Assembly (NCBI GenBank): GCA_019694135.1
Contig: JAIBCM010000004.1
Location: 1 to 64,000, forward strand
Direction of reading: 5' to 3'
Length of the DNA stretch: 64,000 nucleotides
From: Verrucomicrobiia bacterium
Lineage (GTDB): Bacteria; Verrucomicrobiota; Verrucomicrobiia; JADLBR01; JAIBCM01
Shown: in pieces, positions 24,249-33,931 of the stretch
Layout of the letters: each line of letters opens with the position of its first letter
Position numbering within the stretch: position 1 is the stretch's first letter
Program-made: the position numbers and the translations under genes
Notes under the pieces: generated by a model
Told to the model about the DNA's origin: nothing
Seen by the model: only the letters and a program-made list of their open reading frames with translations
Databases searched by the model: none

Positions 24249-24704
24249 ATGAACCTGCCAATTGGTTTACTCGAAAATCCAATTTCGTGGATTATTATTT
24301 TTCTAATTGTTGTTGGACTTGTCATCTTGAGTGCGATCAACACACCGAAACGAGGTTGGAATGTCTTAGCAGAAAAATTTAGGGCGGGGATGAAACCGGA
24401 TGGAGCAAAAATTACGCAAATTACGGGTGTGATGAATGGTCGGAAACTTTATCCTAAAGGATTGTTGGCCTTAATCTCCGAAGAAGGAATTTATTTAACC
24501 ACAGGCTTTCCTTATGCTTGGACTCATCCGCCGCTTTTTATGAAGTGGTCTGAGATGACGGGTTACAAAGAAAATCGCGTGGGTGAAGTGGGCTTTAATC
24601 TTCAGGCGACGGTGTGTTATGCGGATAAAAAGTTGGAGTTGGAGTTGCCGATTAAGTTAAGTGATGAGTTTAAGGAAAAGGCCGGTATTCAACTCATGGC
24701 GTGA
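24249..24704 (+). CDS. small membrane protein of unknown function (151 aa)
   Basis: One transmembrane helix at residues about 12-32 (SWIIIFLIVVGLVILSAI) is followed by a soluble domain with GWNVLAEKFRAGMKPDG, ISEEGIYLTTGFPYAWTHPPLFMKWSEMTGY and LELPIKLSDEFKEKAG. The domain may be a PH-like or small beta sandwich, which is a guess. It is the last gene of the co-directional run that starts at 18686, and is followed by a 64-base gap. No family is recognised. Confidence 0.65.
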   Translation: MNLPIGLLENPISWIIIFLIVVGLVILSAINTPKRGWNVLAEKFRAGMKPDGAKITQITGVMNGRKLYPKGLLALISEEGIYLTTGFPYAWTHPPLFMKWSEMTGYKENRVGEVGFNLQATVCYADKKLELELPIKLSDEFKEKAGIQLMA

Positions 24705-24768
24705 ATGCATTTCTTTGATGGGTAAATCGAGGCTTGCCTATTAGTGGCTTTCGTAGTTCTTTATCCGG

Positions 24769-25545
24769 GTGAAATTAATTCGAAGCGCAAAAAAGATGCA
24801 ACAACTGGCCGCTCGTGGCAAGCGCGATGGTAAGCGAATCGTGCTGGTGCCGACGATGGGGGCGTTGCATAAGGGGCATGTGAGTTTGATTCGGCGCGCG
24901 AGAAAGCTGGGGGATTGGGTGGTGGTGAGTATTTATGTGAATGCCACGCAGTTTGGACGGCGCGAAGATTTTTCGAAGTATCCTCGGACTTTGGCAAGGG
25001 ATTTGGAGTTGTGTCGCGAGGAAAAGGTAGATTTTGTGTTTGCTCCAAAAAATTTGTATGAGAAGGATCATTCGACTTGGGTGGAAGAGAAAGTAATTTC
25101 TCAAGATCGGTGTGGACGAAGTCGGCCGAATTTGTTTCGTGGAGTGACGACGGTGGTGTCAAAATTATTTCATTTAGTTCAACCGGATGTAGCAGTTTTT
25201 GGTCAAAAGGATGCGCAACAGGGTGAGGTGGTGGCGCAAATGGTGCGAGATTTGAATTTTCCAATAAAAATTGTGATGGCGTCTACGTTTCGGGAAAAAG
25301 ACGGTTTGGCGATGAGTTCTCGTAATCGTTATTTATCAGTTAAAGAAAGGAGAATCGCACCGCAATTGTTTCAGATTTTAAAGCAAGCAGCGAAGTTGAA
25401 AAGAGGGCGAAGAGAGGTTTTTGCGTATGAAGCTCTACGAAAGGCGGGGCTCCGAGTGGATTATGTTGAGGAAGTCAATCAAAGATTGTGTGCGGCAGTT
25501 TGGCTGGGCAAAACACGATTGATTGATAATGTTTCCGTTACGTGA
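24769..25545 (+). CDS. panC: pantoate--beta-alanine ligase
   Basis: The 258-aa cytoplasmic enzyme condenses pantoate and beta-alanine with ATP to pantothenate, on the path to coenzyme A. The nucleotidylyltransferase motifs are clear: PTMGALHKGHVSLIR near 28-42, YVNATQFGRREDFSKYPR near 57-74, FRGVTTVVSKLFH near 123-135, VFGQKDAQQ near 143-151, and MSSRNRYLS near 182-190. Start is GTG 24769. It is somewhat shorter than usual (about 280 aa) because the C-terminal domain is reduced. panB and panD are not adjacent. Confidence 0.93.
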   Translation: MKLIRSAKKMQQLAARGKRDGKRIVLVPTMGALHKGHVSLIRRARKLGDWVVVSIYVNATQFGRREDFSKYPRTLARDLELCREEKVDFVFAPKNLYEKDHSTWVEEKVISQDRCGRSRPNLFRGVTTVVSKLFHLVQPDVAVFGQKDAQQGEVVAQMVRDLNFPIKIVMASTFREKDGLAMSSRNRYLSVKERRIAPQLFQILKQAAKLKRGRREVFAYEALRKAGLRVDYVEEVNQRLCAAVWLGKTRLIDNVSVT

Positions 25546-25573
25546 TAGATTATAGGAAGCGAATTTTTTGGGC

Positions 25574-27637
25574 ATGAAATTAATTGTATTTTTTTGGGTC
25601 TTTGTATTTTTCGGATGGTGTTACGGGTTCGGGGAAATTTATTCGCTCAATCAAAATGGTCAAACCCATCATTATCTTTTAGCTGAAGATGAAGTTTATG
25701 CAGAGGCTGCAAGCTTTAAAAGTTCGCGTCTTTTATTGAGGCGTTTAGCGGAATATTGGCCTCAGGCTACGGTGCTTGAGGAATATGATGAGGCGGCGTT
25801 AATACGATTACCTTCGTATCAAAATGCTAAAGGTATGATGGATTGGCAAACGGTTCACAAATCGACTGGAATTGAATTTTTTCCTGTGCTTTATGCTCAA
25901 GATAAGAAAGGGGTGGTTCGAAATGAAAAGACACGATTTTTTGCTAGTGCCAAAGTGGTAGTGAGCCTTCGCTCTCGAAAAAAGGCCAAACGATTAGCAA
26001 GGCGTTTTGGTAAGGCTTCTTTATTATCCTCTAACGCTCAGGGAAATGAGTGGATTTTGAAATATCAAACGGTTTGGGAGGCTCTTAAACAGGTTGAGAT
26101 CATGCAGAAAAAAGATGTGAAAGCGCAAGTGATGATGGCGCACATGGTGTCGAAGCGATTGATACTCAACGATGTTTTTTATGATGATCTTTGGCAATTG
26201 AAAGATCAAATTCCTTTGGCAACTATTCCGATGGATATGAATGTGGAACCAGCTTGGGATAGTGTGTCGGGAGTGGGTGTGGGAATTGCTATTGTGGACG
26301 ATGGATTGGATATCAAACATCCTGATTTGAAGGCAAATATTCCGGCACGCAGGGAAAAGTTAAATGTAAATTTTAATCGTAGGAAGATTTCTTTTAATCC
26401 TAAACCCAAACGTCGTGATATTCATGGCACAGCATGTGCTGGCTTAGCAGCAGCGGTTGGAAATAACGCCAAAGGGGTCGCGGGGGTCGCTTATGATGCG
26501 ACTTTAGTTGGCATTCGTTTGATTGCGAAACCTTTTACCGATGAACAAGCTGCTATGGCGATGACATGGCGTTCTGATCGGATTTTTATTTATTCTAGTA
26601 GTTGGGGGCCTTTTGATAGTGGACAGGATTTATTAGAGGCCGCTCCAGGTCCATTGTTGCAAGAAGCGCTTAAAAATGGTGTGCAATCGGGTCGCGTTGG
26701 ACGAGGCAGTATTTATATTTGGGCTGGAGGAAATGGAAGAGATGTGGGAGATAATGCGAATTATGATGGTTATGCAAATTCGCGTTATGTGATTGCTGTA
26801 GGAGCTTATGATAAAAAGGGGGAGCAGTCCTATTACAGTGAATCGGGTGCTAACCTTGTGGTGGTAGCGCCTTCTAGTGGTGATGATTTTAATACTCAAG
26901 GTGTCTATACGACTTTGGCTAAAAAAAGGGGAAAACATCGTGCCTATACGCTTTTCACTGGCACTTCGGCCTCGGCGCCTCAAGTGGCTGGGGTCATTGC
27001 GTTGATGTTGCAAAAAAATCCCAATTTAGGATGGCGCGATGTGAAGGAAATTTTGATTCGCACAGCAAATCGTGATGGACTTATCGCAACCAATGAAATT
27101 TCTTTTGATGCCACAGCGGGCAACGAAAAATTTGCAACAAATGCAGCCGGTTTTATATTCAGTCATTCTTATGGGGCCGGCCGAGTGGATGCGGGGCAAG
27201 CGGTGGCTCTGGCTGCGATGTGGACGAATTTGGCAACGGAAACAAGTCAGCTTTTAACTTTTTCTAATTTAGATATCCCTTTTTCTCAAACTAATAATGT
27301 GGTGGCCCCTTTTGAGGTCAGTTCTAATGAAAACATGCGTGTGGAGACGGTGCTGTTCTCGATTGATGCCAGTGGAGTGATCAGGAGTAATTTAGTTTTG
27401 GAGCTGACTGCGCCTTCTGGTATGAAATCAGTTGTGCCTTATCGTTATCAAGATCAGAATATAGGTCTTACTAATTGGACATTTTCTTCGGTAAGGCATT
27501 GGGGGGAGTCGAGTCAAGGTACCTGGCAGTTGCGGGCGAGGAATTTAGGTCCGAATATTGTGACATTATCGCCGAATGAAACTGAGACGGCTATCGTTCA
27601 TTCTGTTTCGCTACAGCTCTTTGGCACGAAAAAATAA
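25574..27637 (+). CDS. exported kexin/furin-like S8 serine protease with C-terminal P domain
   Basis: From ATG at 25574 the protein has 687 aa: a signal peptide (to about residue 19), a propeptide-like region to about 200, the subtilase domain, and a P/Homo-B domain from about 560. Catalytic residues are Asp242 (IVDDGLD), His284 (DIHGTACAG), oxyanion Asn387 (WAGGNG) and Ser465 (GTSASAPQVAG). The VDDGLD form and the C-terminal P domain (FSNLDIPF, ELTAPSG, GTWQLRARNLG) place it in the proprotein-convertase branch, which cuts after basic pairs in eukaryotes. Bacterial substrates are unknown. It is probably secreted or periplasmic. A TTG six bases upstream is an alternative start. Confidence 0.93.
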   Translation: MKLIVFFWVFVFFGWCYGFGEIYSLNQNGQTHHYLLAEDEVYAEAASFKSSRLLLRRLAEYWPQATVLEEYDEAALIRLPSYQNAKGMMDWQTVHKSTGIEFFPVLYAQDKKGVVRNEKTRFFASAKVVVSLRSRKKAKRLARRFGKASLLSSNAQGNEWILKYQTVWEALKQVEIMQKKDVKAQVMMAHMVSKRLILNDVFYDDLWQLKDQIPLATIPMDMNVEPAWDSVSGVGVGIAIVDDGLDIKHPDLKANIPARREKLNVNFNRRKISFNPKPKRRDIHGTACAGLAAAVGNNAKGVAGVAYDATLVGIRLIAKPFTDEQAAMAMTWRSDRIFIYSSSWGPFDSGQDLLEAAPGPLLQEALKNGVQSGRVGRGSIYIWAGGNGRDVGDNANYDGYANSRYVIAVGAYDKKGEQSYYSESGANLVVVAPSSGDDFNTQGVYTTLAKKRGKHRAYTLFTGTSASAPQVAGVIALMLQKNPNLGWRDVKEILIRTANRDGLIATNEISFDATAGNEKFATNAAGFIFSHSYGAGRVDAGQAVALAAMWTNLATETSQLLTFSNLDIPFSQTNNVVAPFEVSSNENMRVETVLFSIDASGVIRSNLVLELTAPSGMKSVVPYRYQDQNIGLTNWTFSSVRHWGESSQGTWQLRARNLGPNIVTLSPNETETAIVHSVSLQLFGTKK

Positions 27638-27655
27638 TTTTTTATAAAAAAATAG

Positions 27656-27683
27656 TTGCCATAAGCCAGCGTTTCATTATATT
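27656..27683 (+). promoter_or_regulatory. putative promoter of the str-S10-spc-alpha cluster
   Basis: TTGCCA (27656-27661) and TATATT (27678-27683) are separated by 16 bases and preceded by an A/T-rich stretch resembling an UP element. Transcription would begin near 27690, leaving a leader of about 110 bases. The leader contains a small hairpin (ACCGAT at 27742-27747 with ATCGGT at 27754-27759), possibly a regulatory site for a ribosomal protein. Predicted from sequence only. Confidence 0.5.
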
Positions 27684-27801
27684 CGCCCATCCTTTCGTTT
27701 TCGAACGGGGCAAACCCATCTCAAGTGGTAGTGCTTATTAAACCGATTAAGGGATCGGTGTTGTCAACGCAAAGGGTAAAAATTTAAATGAGAAAAAGAT
27801 T

Positions 27802-28230
27802 GTGCCTACGATTAATCAGTTAGTGCGAAAAGGCCGTGAGAAATTGACGGTGAAAAGTAAATCGCCTGCGCTTAAAGGCGCGCCGCAGCGACGTGGGGTT
27901 TGTGTGCAAGTGATGACTCGCACACCCAAAAAACCTAATTCGGCTTTGCGTAAGGTTGCAAAAGTTCGTTTGACTAATGGCCAAGAGGTGATTGCTTACA
28001 TTCCTGGTGAAGGACATAACTTGCAAGAACACTCCATTGTTCTTGTGCGTGGTGGTCGTGTGAAAGATTTACCAGGTGTGCGTTACCATATCGTGCGTGG
28101 GACTTTGGATTCTTTAGGCGCTGTGGGGCCTAGCAATACGAATAAGTTAAATCGTATGGTTTCCCGAAGTAAGTATGGAGTGAAAAAACCTAAAGCAGGA
28201 GCCGCTGGAGCTGCTCCCGCGAAGAAATAG
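27802..28230 (+). CDS. rpsL: 30S ribosomal protein S12
   Basis: The 142-aa decoding-centre protein keeps the universally conserved [13 protein letters not shown] segment (site of streptomycin-resistance changes in other bacteria) and [13 protein letters not shown] with the [11 protein letters not shown] strand. GTG at 27802 is the start because it yields the standard [13 protein letters not shown]-terminus; no in-frame ATG precedes it. A C-terminal tail of about 15 residues (rich in Ala, Gly, Pro, Lys) is longer than usual. It is the first gene of the ribosomal cluster. Confidence 0.97.
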   Translation: MPTINQLVRKGREKLTVKSKSPALKGAPQRRGVCVQVMTRTPKKPNSALRKVAKVRLTNGQEVIAYIPGEGHNLQEHSIVLVRGGRVKDLPGVRYHIVRGTLDSLGAVGPSNTNKLNRMVSRSKYGVKKPKAGAAGAAPAKK

Positions 28231-28241
28231 TTTTAAAAATT

Positions 28242-28718
28242 ATGGCTCGTAGACGTGCAGCAACTAAAAGAGAAATGACACCGGACGCTCGTTACGGAAA
28301 TGTCCTGGTTTCGCGTTTGATTAATACCGTGATGTCGCGCGGAAAGAAATCGCTGGCTGAAAAAATAGTTTACTCAGCGATTGATTCTACCAATGAGAAT
28401 TCGCAAAACAGCGGTGATCCTTTAGAAGTTTTTAATAAAGCGATTGAAAATGTTCGTCCTCGTGTAGAAGTGAAAGCAAGACGCGTAGGTGGCGCTACTT
28501 ATCAAGTGCCTACTGAAGTTCCTTATGATCGTGCGGTTTCCCTCGCTACACGATGGATTGTAACGTTTGCTGAAAAACGCAAGGGTTCACCCATGAAAAA
28601 AGCTTTAGCGCAAGAAATTAAAGAAGCGGCTTCTGGTCAAGGCGCTGCAGTTAAAAAGAAAGAAGATGTTCACAAAATGGCACAAGCTAATAAAGCTTTT
28701 GCTCATTTTAGATGGTAA
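28242..28718 (+). CDS. rpsG: 30S ribosomal protein S7
   Basis: The 158-aa protein is the primary assembly protein of the 30S head. It has the typical start [20 protein letters not shown], the central [22 protein letters not shown] and the SLATRWIV region. The end [13 protein letters not shown] is the standard S7 C-terminus. It starts 11 bases after rpsL. In E. coli, S7 represses translation of its own operon; whether that holds here cannot be seen. Confidence 0.97.
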   Translation: MARRRAATKREMTPDARYGNVLVSRLINTVMSRGKKSLAEKIVYSAIDSTNENSQNSGDPLEVFNKAIENVRPRVEVKARRVGGATYQVPTEVPYDRAVSLATRWIVTFAEKRKGSPMKKALAQEIKEAASGQGAAVKKKEDVHKMAQANKAFAHFRW

Positions 28719-28723
28719 TCATT

Positions 28724-30898
28724 ATGAGTGCGACTGCTGCCCCAACTCCTGCTGCTGGTAAAAACCCGAATTCGCCCAAGCGTCCTTATACCTTGGAGCG
28801 CACTCGCAATATCGGTATTTGTGCGCACATTGATGCGGGTAAAACAACCACAACAGAACGTGTTTTATTTTATACCGGTTCCATTCACAAGATTGGTGAA
28901 GTGCATGAAGGCACGACCGTAACCGATTGGATGGAGCAAGAGCGCGAGCGTGGCATTACCATTACTTCTGCGGCGACCACCTGTTTTTGGGCGCCTAAAA
29001 AAGAAGCGGACATGTTTAAAGCGTTTGAGGGAGTCAAGCATCGTATCAACATTATCGATACTCCGGGTCACGTCGATTTTACTGCTGAAGTAGAGCGTTC
29101 TCTGCGCGTTTTGGATGGTGCCGTTGCGGTTTTTTGTGGAGTTGCCGGTGTGCAGCCACAATCGGAAACGGTTTGGCGTCAGGCTACTAAATATAATGTG
29201 CCGCGCATTGCTTTTGTTAACAAAATGGATCGTGTGGGCGCGAATTTCGATAATGCGATCAACGACATGCGCACTAAATTAGGTGCCAATGCTTGGCCGA
29301 TTTTAATTCCGCTGGGAGCAGAAGATCAGCTCAAAGGTCAGATTGACGTAATCAATGGTAAAGCCATTATTTATAATGATAGTGATAAAGTTGGATCCAC
29401 TTACGAAGTTCAAGAATTGAGCGCAGAGCAAAAGCAGCTAGCAGATAAAGCTCGCCAGGATCTGATTAGTGCCTTGGCTGATGTAGACGATGAAATTGCA
29501 GAACTTTTCTTGGAAGAAAAAACACCTACTATTCAGCAAATCAAAGCCGCTTTAAGACGCGCAACTATTGCAAATAAACTTGTTCCCGTGGTTGGGGGTA
29601 GTGCTTTTAAAAATAAAGGAGTTCAGCTTTTGATTGATTCCGTAATCGAATATCTTCCTGGTCCTTTGGATATTCCTGCGGCGAAAGGGCAAGATCCCGA
29701 TGATGAATCGCCCATCGATGCGCCCACGGATGATAGCGGTAATTTTTGTTCTCTAGCTTTTAAACTTTGGACCGATCCATTTGTTGGGAAATTAATTTTC
29801 TTCCGGGTTTATAGCGGGTCGATTAAAAAAGGAGATTCGATTTATAATCCTCGCACCAATAAACGTGAGCGGATTAGTCGTATTATTCAGATTCAGGCTG
29901 ATAAACGTGAGGATATTGAAGAGGTGTTTGCGGGCGATATTGCTGCGACAGTTGGCATTAAAGATATCATGACCGGCGACACGCTTTGTGATGAAGATCA
30001 TCCGATCCTATTGGAACCGCCTTCATTTCCTGAACCGGTTATTAGCATGGCTGTTGAGCCTAAAACAAAAGGGGATCGTGAGCGTATGGGTGAAGCGCTA
30101 GGACGTCTAGCGGCTGAAGATCCGACTTTTGTTGTTAATACGAACGAAGAAACAGGACAGACCATTATCGCAGGGATGGGTGAGTTGCATTTGGACATTA
30201 TTCGTGATCGTTTGAAACGCGAATTCAATGTGGAAACCAATGCGGGTGCACCGCAGATTGCTTATCGCGAAACTATTCTTCAACACGCGGATGGTGAGGG
30301 TAAACTCATCAAACAATCCGGTGGTCGTGGTCAATATGGTCACGTGATTTTGGATGTTGAACCCTTGGAGCGCGGTAAAGGGTTGGTCATCGAAAACAAA
30401 GTGGTCGGTGGTAACATTCCCAAAGAATATATTCCTGCTTGTAAGAAAGGTGTGGAAGAAGCCACGTTAAACGGAGTTTTAGGTGGCTATCGCGTGATTG
30501 ATATTAAAGTTCAAATTTTGGATGGAACTTATCACGAAGTCGATTCCAATGAACTCGCTTTTAAAATGGCAGCGATCTTTGCTTTGAAAGATGCCATGAA
30601 AAAAGCAAAACCTATCATGCTGGAGCCTATCATGAAAGTGGAAGTTGTAACGCCAGACGAGTTTCAGGGCGATATCATGGGCGATCTGAATCGTCGTCGT
30701 GGTAAAATCATGAATATTGAAAGCAAACAAAATGCTTCTTTAGTGCACGCTGAGGTGCCCTTATCAGAAATGTTTGGCTATTCCACAGCCATTCGCTCCA
30801 TGTCGAAAGGAAGAGCTTCTTATTCCATGGAACCTTCACACTTTGAACAGGTTCCCGCCCAAATTGTAACCGCTATTTTAGACCAGAAAAAACAGTAA
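28724..30898 (+). CDS. fusA: elongation factor G
   Basis: The 724-aa GTPase drives translocation of tRNA and mRNA. It carries the G1 motif AHIDAGKT (34-41), the switch sequence [12 protein letters not shown]3 DTPGHVDF and G4 NKMDRVG, and later EF-G domains with [15 protein letters not shown] and RRGKI in domains IV and V. ATG at 28724 is preferred over ATG 28712, which lies inside rpsG. A short Pro/Ala-rich N-terminal lead of about 20 residues precedes the usual start. No tuf gene follows; rpsJ begins four bases after the stop. Confidence 0.97.
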   Translation: MSATAAPTPAAGKNPNSPKRPYTLERTRNIGICAHIDAGKTTTTERVLFYTGSIHKIGEVHEGTTVTDWMEQERERGITITSAATTCFWAPKKEADMFKAFEGVKHRINIIDTPGHVDFTAEVERSLRVLDGAVAVFCGVAGVQPQSETVWRQATKYNVPRIAFVNKMDRVGANFDNAINDMRTKLGANAWPILIPLGAEDQLKGQIDVINGKAIIYNDSDKVGSTYEVQELSAEQKQLADKARQDLISALADVDDEIAELFLEEKTPTIQQIKAALRRATIANKLVPVVGGSAFKNKGVQLLIDSVIEYLPGPLDIPAAKGQDPDDESPIDAPTDDSGNFCSLAFKLWTDPFVGKLIFFRVYSGSIKKGDSIYNPRTNKRERISRIIQIQADKREDIEEVFAGDIAATVGIKDIMTGDTLCDEDHPILLEPPSFPEPVISMAVEPKTKGDRERMGEALGRLAAEDPTFVVNTNEETGQTIIAGMGELHLDIIRDRLKREFNVETNAGAPQIAYRETILQHADGEGKLIKQSGGRGQYGHVILDVEPLERGKGLVIENKVVGGNIPKEYIPACKKGVEEATLNGVLGGYRVIDIKVQILDGTYHEVDSNELAFKMAAIFALKDAMKKAKPIMLEPIMKVEVVTPDEFQGDIMGDLNRRRGKIMNIESKQNASLVHAEVPLSEMFGYSTAIRSMSKGRASYSMEPSHFEQVPAQIVTAILDQKKQ

Positions 30899-30902
30899 TT
30901 TT

Positions 30903-31211
30903 ATGAACGGCCAACGTATTCGTATTCGATTAAAAGGATTTGACCATCGCATCGTCGATAATTCGACTCGCGAAATTGTTGAAACTGCTAAACGCACCGG
31001 TGCTAAAGTTTCAGGGCCGATCCCGCTTCCTACCAAAACTGAGCGCTTCACAGTTAACCGTTCTCCGCACGTAGATAAAAAGAGCATGGATCAATTTGAA
31101 ATTCGCACGCACAAACGCGTTTTAGATATTGTGGATCCTACATCAAAAACCATTGATGAATTAAAAAAATTAAATTTGCCTGCGGGCGTTGATATTACCA
31201 TTAAGATTTAG
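30903..31211 (+). CDS. rpsJ: 30S ribosomal protein S10
   Basis: The 102-aa protein starts [21 protein letters not shown] and has [24 protein letters not shown] and [12 protein letters not shown], the standard S10 signatures. S10 is a 30S head protein and also the NusE subunit of transcription antitermination complexes. It is the first gene of the S10 section and follows fusA with no room for a separate promoter, so the str and S10 operons appear joined. Confidence 0.97.
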   Translation: MNGQRIRIRLKGFDHRIVDNSTREIVETAKRTGAKVSGPIPLPTKTERFTVNRSPHVDKKSMDQFEIRTHKRVLDIVDPTSKTIDELKKLNLPAGVDITIKI

Positions 31212-31224
31212 CACGGAAGATAAT

Positions 31225-31875
31225 ATGAGCTTTGGATTAATTGGAAAAAAAATTGGTATGACTCGTTTTTACGATGAAAAAGGAGTCGTGCATCCTGTTA
31301 CCGTGATTCATGTGGGTGAAAATGTTGTGACTCAAGTAAAAACCCAGGATAAAGACGGTTATGAAAGTGTGCAGTTAGGATATGGCGACAAAAAGGAAAA
31401 TCGCACAGTTAAAGCCCAATTGGGTCATTTTAAAAAAGCTGGTGTAACTCCTAAATCTCGCCTTCGCGAGTTTCGTAGAGCAGCAGGTGATTTAACACTC
31501 GGCTCCAAAGTGGCTGCCACTCTTTTTCAAGTAGGGCAACGTGTGGATGTGATTGGTGTTTCCAAAGGAAAAGGTTTTGCGGGAGTTATCAAAAAACATA
31601 ACATGAGCGGACAAAATGAAACGCATGGATCGATGATGCATCGTCGCACTGGAGCCATTGGTATGCGTTCCACGCCCGGTCGTATTTGGAAAAATGCTGG
31701 TATGCCAGGACATTTAGGATCCGAACGAAAAACGATTCAAAATTTAACGGTGCTTCAAGTTCGTGAACAAGACCAAGTGCTTTTAATCCAAGGAGCTGTG
31801 CCGGGTGCCAATGGAAGTTTCTTGATTGTTCGGGAAGCGGTAAAAAAATCAAAAACAAAAAATGTTAAGAAATAG
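31225..31875 (+). CDS. rplC: 50S ribosomal protein L3
   Basis: The 216-aa protein begins MSFGLIGKKIGMTRFYDEKG and has the RVDVIGVSKGKGFAGVIKKHNMSG loop that reaches the peptidyl-transferase region, then GSMMHRRTGAIGMRSTPGRIWKN. ATG at 31225 is chosen over the longer frame from 31189 because it has a GGAAG Shine-Dalgarno sequence and the canonical N-terminus. It binds 23S rRNA early in assembly. Confidence 0.97.
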   Translation: MSFGLIGKKIGMTRFYDEKGVVHPVTVIHVGENVVTQVKTQDKDGYESVQLGYGDKKENRTVKAQLGHFKKAGVTPKSRLREFRRAAGDLTLGSKVAATLFQVGQRVDVIGVSKGKGFAGVIKKHNMSGQNETHGSMMHRRTGAIGMRSTPGRIWKNAGMPGHLGSERKTIQNLTVLQVREQDQVLLIQGAVPGANGSFLIVREAVKKSKTKNVKK

Positions 31876-31881
31876 TTTATC

Positions 31882-32493
31882 ATGAGCGCAAAAGTTTTAA
31901 CTCTAGATCAAGCCGCAAAAACAATGAAGGTTGAGTTCATTGCCAATGGTCGTGGAACGCAAGCTGTTCATGATACCGTTGTTGCCTTGCGCGCAAATCG
32001 TCGCGCAGGAACGCATAGCGTCAAAACAAAAGCAACGGTGCAAAAATCAGGTTCAAAACCTTGGCGTCAAAAAGGAACCGGTCGAGCCCGTGCAGGTTAT
32101 GTGGCTTCACCTGTTTGGCGCGGTGGTGGTGTCGTATTTGGACCGCATCCTCGTGATTATTCGAAGAAAATTTCTAAAAAAACCAAAAAGCTTTCCTTGA
32201 AAAAAGCGTTGGGTGAACGAATTAAAAATGGCGATGTGAATGTAGTAGAGAATTTTGAATTGCCTAAACCCAAGACTAAAGAGTTGGTGGGCTGGTTATC
32301 ACAAAATAAATTAAAAAATTCTGTGCTTTTGATTGAAGCCAAAGCCAATGCTAATTTACTTTTAGCTAGTCGGAATGTTCCTAAAGTGGAAACAGTTTTG
32401 GCTGCGGATGTTAATACAGAACAGCTACTGCGCTATAATAAAATTTTTATTAGCAACGAAGCGCTGACAACTTTAGGACAACGACTTCAATAG
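31882..32493 (+). CDS. rplD: 50S ribosomal protein L4
   Basis: The 203-aa protein contains the L4 loop that lines the exit tunnel (RRAGTHSVKTKATVQKSGSKPWRQKGTGRARAG and SPVWRGGGVVFGP). The C-terminal globular part follows (LLIEAKANANLLLASRNVPKVE). L4 is an early 50S assembly protein and in E. coli regulates the S10 operon. It starts six bases after rplC. Confidence 0.97.
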   Translation: MSAKVLTLDQAAKTMKVEFIANGRGTQAVHDTVVALRANRRAGTHSVKTKATVQKSGSKPWRQKGTGRARAGYVASPVWRGGGVVFGPHPRDYSKKISKKTKKLSLKKALGERIKNGDVNVVENFELPKPKTKELVGWLSQNKLKNSVLLIEAKANANLLLASRNVPKVETVLAADVNTEQLLRYNKIFISNEALTTLGQRLQ

Positions 32494-32504
32494 AGAGAAA
32501 AATT

Positions 32505-32789
32505 ATGCGCGATCCTTTTGATATTATTAAAAAAATTCGAATTACGGAAAAAGGCACGGTGCTTTCCGATAAGCATAATCAATATCTTTTTCACGTAGAC
32601 AGTCGTGCTACCAAACAAGAAATCAAGAAAGCGGTGGAAACTTTATTTGATAAAAAAGTTTCGCGTGTTAACACCTTGAATATCTTGGGTAAGAAGAAAA
32701 GAGAGCGACGAGCAGATTTTGGAAAGCGACCCGATTGGAAAAAAGCAGTGGTAACACTGAAAGAGGGAGAAAAAATTTCGTTAGTTTAA
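32505..32789 (+). CDS. rplW: 50S ribosomal protein L23
   Basis: The 94-aa protein has the L23 pattern: IIKKIRITEKGTVLSDKHNQYLFHVDSRATKQEIKKAVETLF, then KVSRVNTLNILGKKKR and a basic tail DWKKAVVTLKEG. L23 sits at the tunnel exit and is the docking site for trigger factor and SRP. A GAGAAAAATT leader precedes the ATG. The gene order rplD-rplW-rplB is conserved. Confidence 0.96.
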   Translation: MRDPFDIIKKIRITEKGTVLSDKHNQYLFHVDSRATKQEIKKAVETLFDKKVSRVNTLNILGKKKRERRADFGKRPDWKKAVVTLKEGEKISLV

Positions 32790-32801
32790 TGAGGGAGAGT
32801 T

Positions 32802-33641
32802 ATGGCAGTTAAAAATTATCGTCCTTTAACACCCAGCTTGCGTTTTACAGAACGTCCGATGTTTAGGGAAATTACCAAATCTAAACCGGAACGTTCCCTG
32901 ACGGAAGCCAAGAAGCGATCTGGCGGTCGCAACGCTTATGGACGCATTACTCGACGTCATCAAGGTGGCGGTCATAAACAGCGTTATCGTTTAATTGATT
33001 TTAAACGCACGAAACGCGATATTGCAGCAACAGTTGAAGCGATTGAATACGATCCTAATCGTTCCGCTCGCATTGCCCTCATCAAATATGCTGATGGCGA
33101 CAAAGCTTACATTCTCGCACCCGTAGGACTTTCCGTTGGTGATCAAGTTCAAGCAGGCGAAAATGCGGAACCTAAACCGGGCAACAGCTTGCCGTTGAAA
33201 AAAATCCCTCTTTCTTCGCCGATTCATAATATTGAACTCATGCCAGGTCGCGGCGCACAATTAGTTCGCAGCGCCGGTTCAGCTGCCACGCTCATGGCAG
33301 TGGATTCGGGCTACGCTCAGATTAAGTTACCTTCCACAGAAATCCGTAAGGTGCATGAAAATTGTTATGCGACTATTGGTCAGTTAGGTAACACCGATCA
33401 TGAAAATTATACGATTGGTAAAGCAGGTCGTTCTCGTTGGTTAGGAATTCGTCCTACCGTTCGTGGTATGGTAATGAACCCGATCGATCACCCGAATGGT
33501 GGTGGACAAGGTAAAAGCAAAGGTGGCGGCGGACGTCAACATCTCGTTTCTCCTTGGGGGCAAGTCGCGCGTGGCTTGAAAACCCGAGCTTTGGCGAAAC
33601 CGAGTAATAAATTTATTGTGCAACGTAGGAAGAAGAAATAA
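32802..33641 (+). CDS. rplB: 50S ribosomal protein L2
   Basis: The 279-aa protein has [25 protein letters not shown] near 49-73, the SH3-like domain ([24 protein letters not shown]), and the peptidyl-transferase loop [23 protein letters not shown] with HLVSPWG near 245-251. It is required for subunit joining and peptidyl transfer. GAGGGAGAG just before the ATG is a good Shine-Dalgarno sequence. Confidence 0.97.
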   Translation: MAVKNYRPLTPSLRFTERPMFREITKSKPERSLTEAKKRSGGRNAYGRITRRHQGGGHKQRYRLIDFKRTKRDIAATVEAIEYDPNRSARIALIKYADGDKAYILAPVGLSVGDQVQAGENAEPKPGNSLPLKKIPLSSPIHNIELMPGRGAQLVRSAGSAATLMAVDSGYAQIKLPSTEIRKVHENCYATIGQLGNTDHENYTIGKAGRSRWLGIRPTVRGMVMNPIDHPNGGGQGKSKGGGGRQHLVSPWGQVARGLKTRALAKPSNKFIVQRRKKK

Positions 33642-33643
33642 GT

Positions 33644-33925
33644 ATGGGCAGATCATTAAAAAAAGGACCTTTTGTTGATGACCATCTTTTGGAAAAGGTG
33701 GAAAAGATGAATGGACAGAATCAAAAAAAACCAATAAAGACCTGGTCGCGTCGCTCTTTGATCGTTCCTGATTTTGTTGGACACACTTTTCTCGTTCATA
33801 ATGGTAAAATTTTTAACTCTGTTTTCGTGACTGAAAACATGGTTGGACATCGTTTGGGAGAGTTTTCTCCGACTCGCACCTTTAAGCGACATGGTGCGCA
33901 CACGGAGAAGGCCGCTGCCAAATAA
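33644..33925 (+). CDS. rpsS: 30S ribosomal protein S19
   Basis: The 93-aa protein starts [20 protein letters not shown] and has [24 protein letters not shown] and [17 protein letters not shown], all standard. It sits in the 30S head and contacts S13. In almost all bacteria the next gene is rplV; here a foreign coiled-coil gene begins six bases after the stop. Confidence 0.97.
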   Translation: MGRSLKKGPFVDDHLLEKVEKMNGQNQKKPIKTWSRRSLIVPDFVGHTFLVHNGKIFNSVFVTENMVGHRLGEFSPTRTFKRHGAHTEKAAAK

Positions 33926-33931
33926 AATGAT

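Noticed and set aside
27742-27759. Leader hairpin before rpsL as a separate regulatory feature
   Set aside because: The stem is only six base pairs; it is mentioned with the promoter but is too weak to list alone.
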